A stretch of 64,000 nucleotides of DNA from positions 1,736,001 to 1,800,000 of the forward strand of contig CP181259.1 of the NCBI GenBank assembly GCA_047833645.1, given 5' to 3'. The stretch's first letter is position 1, and the number at the start of each line of letters is the position of its first letter. A program made the position numbers and the translations under genes. Source of the DNA: Pseudolactococcus sp041800635. Its GTDB lineage: Bacteria > Bacillota > Bacilli > Lactobacillales > Streptococcaceae. The notes beneath the pieces were generated by a model. That model worked only from the letters and a program-made list of their open reading frames with translations, was not told where the DNA came from and searched no databases. Positions 61,380-64,000 of this stretch are shown piece by piece.

Positions 61380-62309
61380 ATGACTAAGAAAATAAAGATC
61401 ACAGCAACAGCAGAAAATCTAGCCCAAGCCAAGGCCTTACTGGATTTGGGGATTGACAGCCTCTATATCGGAGAAAGAGACTACGCTCTTCGCTTGCCTC
61501 ACGCCTTTACCTGGGATGAGATCCGCGAACTCACTGAATTGGCACACGCCGCAGGTGCGCAAGTGACCGTGGCGGTCAATGCGCTCATGCACCCTGAAAA
61601 AATGGCGACGATCAAGCCTTATCTCGACTTTTTACAAGCCATCAAAGTCGATCAAATCGCAGTCGGTGATACCGGCGTGATTTTCGTTTTGAATCGGGAT
61701 AAGTATCAGCTTCCTTACATTTATGATGCCTCAACCATGGTAACCAGCAGCCGTCAAGTCAATTTCTGGGGCCAGCAAGGCGCCATCGGTGCTGTCTTAT
61801 CACGTGAATTGCCCAAAGCAGAGCTGATCAAAATGGCAGCCAACCTCGAGATTTTCGGCGAAATTTTGGTCTACGGCGCAACGATCATCCATCAGTCCAA
61901 GCGCCCCCTTCTGGAAAATTACTATAACTTCATCAAAACCGATGAAGAAAAATCCAAAGCCAGAAACCTCTTCTTGAGCGAGCCAAAAGACGAGACAACC
62001 CACTATTCGATCTACGAAGACAGCCACGGCACCCACATTTTCGCCTCCGACGACGTCGACATGATGACCGAACTCGCTACCCTGAGCGACCTCAACTACA
62101 CCCACTGGAAACTGGACGGCATCTACACGCCAGGCGACACTTTTGTCAAGATTGCTGAACGCTTTGTTGAGGCGAGACAACTGCTAGAGGCGGGCGAGCT
62201 GACACCCCTTCAAGCCTTCGCCCTCGACGACGAAATCCGCAACCTCCATCCGGCAGGCCGAACCTTGGGACATGGCTTCTATGATTTAGAACCAGATGCT
62301 ATTCAGTAA
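61380..62309 (+). CDS. Peptidase U32 family protein
   Basis: Protein of about 309 residues of the U32 family (ITATAENLAQAKALLDLGIDSLYIGE, VAVNALMHPE, YDASTMVTSSRQVNFW). Streptococcal genomes usually carry two adjacent U32 genes; here only the short one is present. Family members have been called collagenase-like, but several act in RNA hydroxylation, so the function is open. The frame continues 13 codons upstream, but homology begins at 61,380. Its promoter would make the mRNA leaderless. Confidence 0.8.
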   Translation: MTKKIKITATAENLAQAKALLDLGIDSLYIGERDYALRLPHAFTWDEIRELTELAHAAGAQVTVAVNALMHPEKMATIKPYLDFLQAIKVDQIAVGDTGVIFVLNRDKYQLPYIYDASTMVTSSRQVNFWGQQGAIGAVLSRELPKAELIKMAANLEIFGEILVYGATIIHQSKRPLLENYYNFIKTDEEKSKARNLFLSEPKDETTHYSIYEDSHGTHIFASDDVDMMTELATLSDLNYTHWKLDGIYTPGDTFVKIAERFVEARQLLEAGELTPLQAFALDDEIRNLHPAGRTLGHGFYDLEPDAIQ

Positions 62310-62328
62310 ACGATAAGGAGTTTAACCT

Positions 62329-62368
62329 AAAAAACGCCTAACAGTCTGATAAAACTGTCGGCGTTTTT
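62329..62368 (+). terminator. Terminator after the U32 gene
   Basis: AAAAACGCC...ACAGT / ACTGT...GGCGTTTTT stem. Confidence 0.85.
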
Positions 62369-62449
62369 GTTTGGAGCGTATTCAAAAGACAAATCCTTAC
62401 CTAGTAAAGCATGAAGAAGTCTAGTAGATAGACTGAGTTTTCATCAACT

Positions 62450-63715
62450 TTACTCGTACCGCAAAGCAGCAATCGGATCAAGTTTTGCTGCCCTTCTTGC
62501 GGGTAAGGTACCCGCAAGGAAAGCAATAAACATGATGAGACACATGATACCTAGAATGGCGATGGGATTAAGGGCGATGAGCTTAAGGCCTTCCATGCCT
62601 TCCAAGAACGACTTGGCGCCTATGTCGTTGATGAGATTACCTGCCGCCATCGCAGCAAGAATGCCAAACAAAGAGCCGAAGAAACCAATCAAAATCGCTT
62701 CGATACTGAAGAGTGAGAAGACCTTACTGCGACTAAGTCCCATGGCTTTCATCAATCCGATTTCGCGCGTTCGTTCTTGGACGGACATGAAGAGGGTGTT
62801 GATAATGCCAAAACTTGCGGCAATGAGGGCGATAGAGCCAAAGAGAATCAGTGTACCTGTAATGGCGTTGACAACTGTTCGAATTGTTGCAATTTGTTCT
62901 TCAAGCGTTTCTGCGCGGTAACCGAGCTTGATGACTGAATTTTTGATTTTGGTCATGTCTTTCTTAGACGTGCCAGCCTTTGCATTTGTGAAGAAACCAA
63001 AGTAGGTGTTTTTCATAGCGTCAGGTAAACCTGCTTCATGAAGCGTGGTGGTCTCTTGATCAAATGCTTGATTAACGGTTGACAGCCCACCTTGGACAAG
63101 GGTGAATTTCTTGATGCCTACGACTCTAGCCTTAAATGTTTTTTGTTCCCCTGTTGCAGGCGAAGTCACGCCAATTTCAACGGTTTGGTTTAGTGCCGCT
63201 TTTTCAGATTTGTAGCCTAAAGCTTTAACCAAATTTTTTTCTAGTGTAATTTCTGCTTCTTTAGATTTTTGATCGACGCTACGTCCAGTGGCGATTTGAT
63301 TTTTAGCCCCGACATCAACCATTGTAGAGAGGACGTATTTTTGTTGCGTCGGCCCAACGATGTAGTCTGCACTAGACATTGGAATGACCGTAACAGAATC
63401 AATGCCTTTGACTGCTTTAATTTTTTCTAAATCCTCAGGCGTCAGGATGGCCGAGCCACCCGTATCAGTCGTTTTAGCCTCATATTTTTGAGGCCCTTCC
63501 TCACTTGTTCCGGCATCAGGTGTTACAATCAGCGTCTGCTCACCACCCACACTCCCGACTTGCTGGGTAACAAAATCATTGACCCCGATATTCATGCCAA
63601 CGGTTATGGCAATGGTGAATGCACCAATGAAAATGGCTACCATTGTCAAGATGGTGCGTGTTTTACTTCTCAGCAAATTAGCGGCGGCTGTTTTTAATAG
63701 ATCTACAAATTTCAT
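62450..63715 (-). CDS. ABC transporter permease, MacB/FtsX type
   Basis: A 421-residue permease with helix 1 (LTMVAIFIGAFTIAITVGMNIGV), a large extracellular MacB-like periplasmic-core domain, then three C-terminal helices with REIGLMKAMGLSRSKVFSLF and ARRAAKLDPIAALRYE. Such pairs export peptides or antibiotics, or take part in lipoprotein or envelope work. Directly downstream of its ATPase gene with no gap. Confidence 0.85.
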   Translation of the reverse strand: MKFVDLLKTAAANLLRSKTRTILTMVAIFIGAFTIAITVGMNIGVNDFVTQQVGSVGGEQTLIVTPDAGTSEEGPQKYEAKTTDTGGSAILTPEDLEKIKAVKGIDSVTVIPMSSADYIVGPTQQKYVLSTMVDVGAKNQIATGRSVDQKSKEAEITLEKNLVKALGYKSEKAALNQTVEIGVTSPATGEQKTFKARVVGIKKFTLVQGGLSTVNQAFDQETTTLHEAGLPDAMKNTYFGFFTNAKAGTSKKDMTKIKNSVIKLGYRAETLEEQIATIRTVVNAITGTLILFGSIALIAASFGIINTLFMSVQERTREIGLMKAMGLSRSKVFSLFSIEAILIGFFGSLFGILAAMAAGNLINDIGAKSFLEGMEGLKLIALNPIAILGIMCLIMFIAFLAGTLPARRAAKLDPIAALRYE

Positions 63716-64000
63716 TTAAGCCACCTCGACAATCTTGCCATCACGCATGCGAATTTTTCGGTCACATCTAGCCGCTAGCTCTTCATCATGCGTTACGATA
63801 ATTAGGGTAATCCCTTGTGATTGATTGAGCTCAAATAATAAATTTTCAATGCGTTCACCTGTCGTACTGTCTAAATTACCAGTTGGCTCATCTGCGAAAA
63901 TCACTTGAGGCTGATTAATAATGGCGCGTGCCACACAGACCCGCTGTTTCTGTCCGCCAGATAAATCATTGGCTTTACTCTTTTCTTTTTCTGCCAAATC
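63716..64000 (-). CDS. ABC transporter ATPase, partial (runs off the window)
   Basis: C-terminal 94 residues of a LolD/MacB-like ATPase: signature LSGGQKQR, Walker B VIFADEPTGNLD, H-loop VTHD. The frame is open to the last base, so the N-terminus with Walker A lies outside. Forms a unit with the following permease. Confidence 0.88.
   Translation of the reverse strand, partial: DLAEKEKSKANDLSGGQKQRVCVARAIINQPQVIFADEPTGNLDSTTGERIENLLFELNQSQGITLIIVTHDEELAARCDRKIRMRDGKIVEVA

Overview
The window looks like chromosome of a low-to-moderate G+C member of the Streptococcaceae, most likely Lactococcus or a close relative. This is inferred from the tmRNA tag AKNTQTYALAA, a CovR/CovS two-component system, an Ami-type oligopeptide transporter, the order phoH-ybeY-dgkA, GlnR-type boxes before amtB-glnK, and late competence genes comFA-comFC. 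No rRNA, tRNA, phage or CRISPR array is visible.

Layout. 0-16 kb is mostly core: Mg2+ P-type ATPase, Mn-dependent pyrophosphatase, zinc-free ribosomal protein S14, an ABC ATPase, DUF177 and DUF1905 proteins, a broken DUF1801 gene, gnd, covR and covS, amtB-glnK, and murD-murG-divIB. 16-23 kb is a five-gene oligopeptide uptake locus (oppA-B-C-D-F, Ami type). 23-30 kb holds obgE, a 58-codon gene coupled to phoH, a HIT protein, ybeY, dgkA, comFC/comFA on the minus strand, yigZ and ssrA. A compact type I toxin-antitoxin locus lies at 30.4-30.65 kb. 30.8-34 kb carries cvfB, msrA, yozE and rplK-rplA. 34.4-37.1 kb is an IS5-family element with an IS3-family element nested in it; it truncates a small membrane gene. 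37-46 kb holds a small gene plus hit, ecsAB, panB-panC-panD, a carbonic anhydrase, an RpiB-like protein, cutC and an Mga-like regulator. 46-53 kb has a HepT-like gene, rlmA and the mannitol locus mtlA-mtlR-mtlF-mtlD. 53.5-59.4 kb is an accessory surface-protein cassette. 59.7-64 kb returns to core genes: tpiA, a small membrane protein, a U32 peptidase and a MacB-like ABC exporter cut by the window edge.

How parts work together. The mannitol units share a repeated control architecture: a covarying hairpin, then a promoter whose -10 overlaps a CcpA cre-like site. The ammonium transporter and its PII protein sit behind two GlnR boxes. The opp genes appear to be transcribed as oppA with strong hairpins after it, then oppBCDF.

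The least familiar content is (1) the surface cassette: one large secreted protein, two small secreted proteins sharing its C-terminal 'YTxxIP' module, and a small LPxT-anchored protein. It is partly decayed by two A-tract frameshifts and an IS5 insertion. (2) A repeated leader element before mtlF, mtlD and the 37.4 kb gene, whose terminal hairpin keeps its fold but changes its sequence. (3) The Fst-like type I toxin-antitoxin locus. (4) A TACANNTGTA operator-like palindrome at the promoter of zinc-free rpsN. (5) Two genes that appear to be transcribed leaderless from identically spaced extended -10 promoters.
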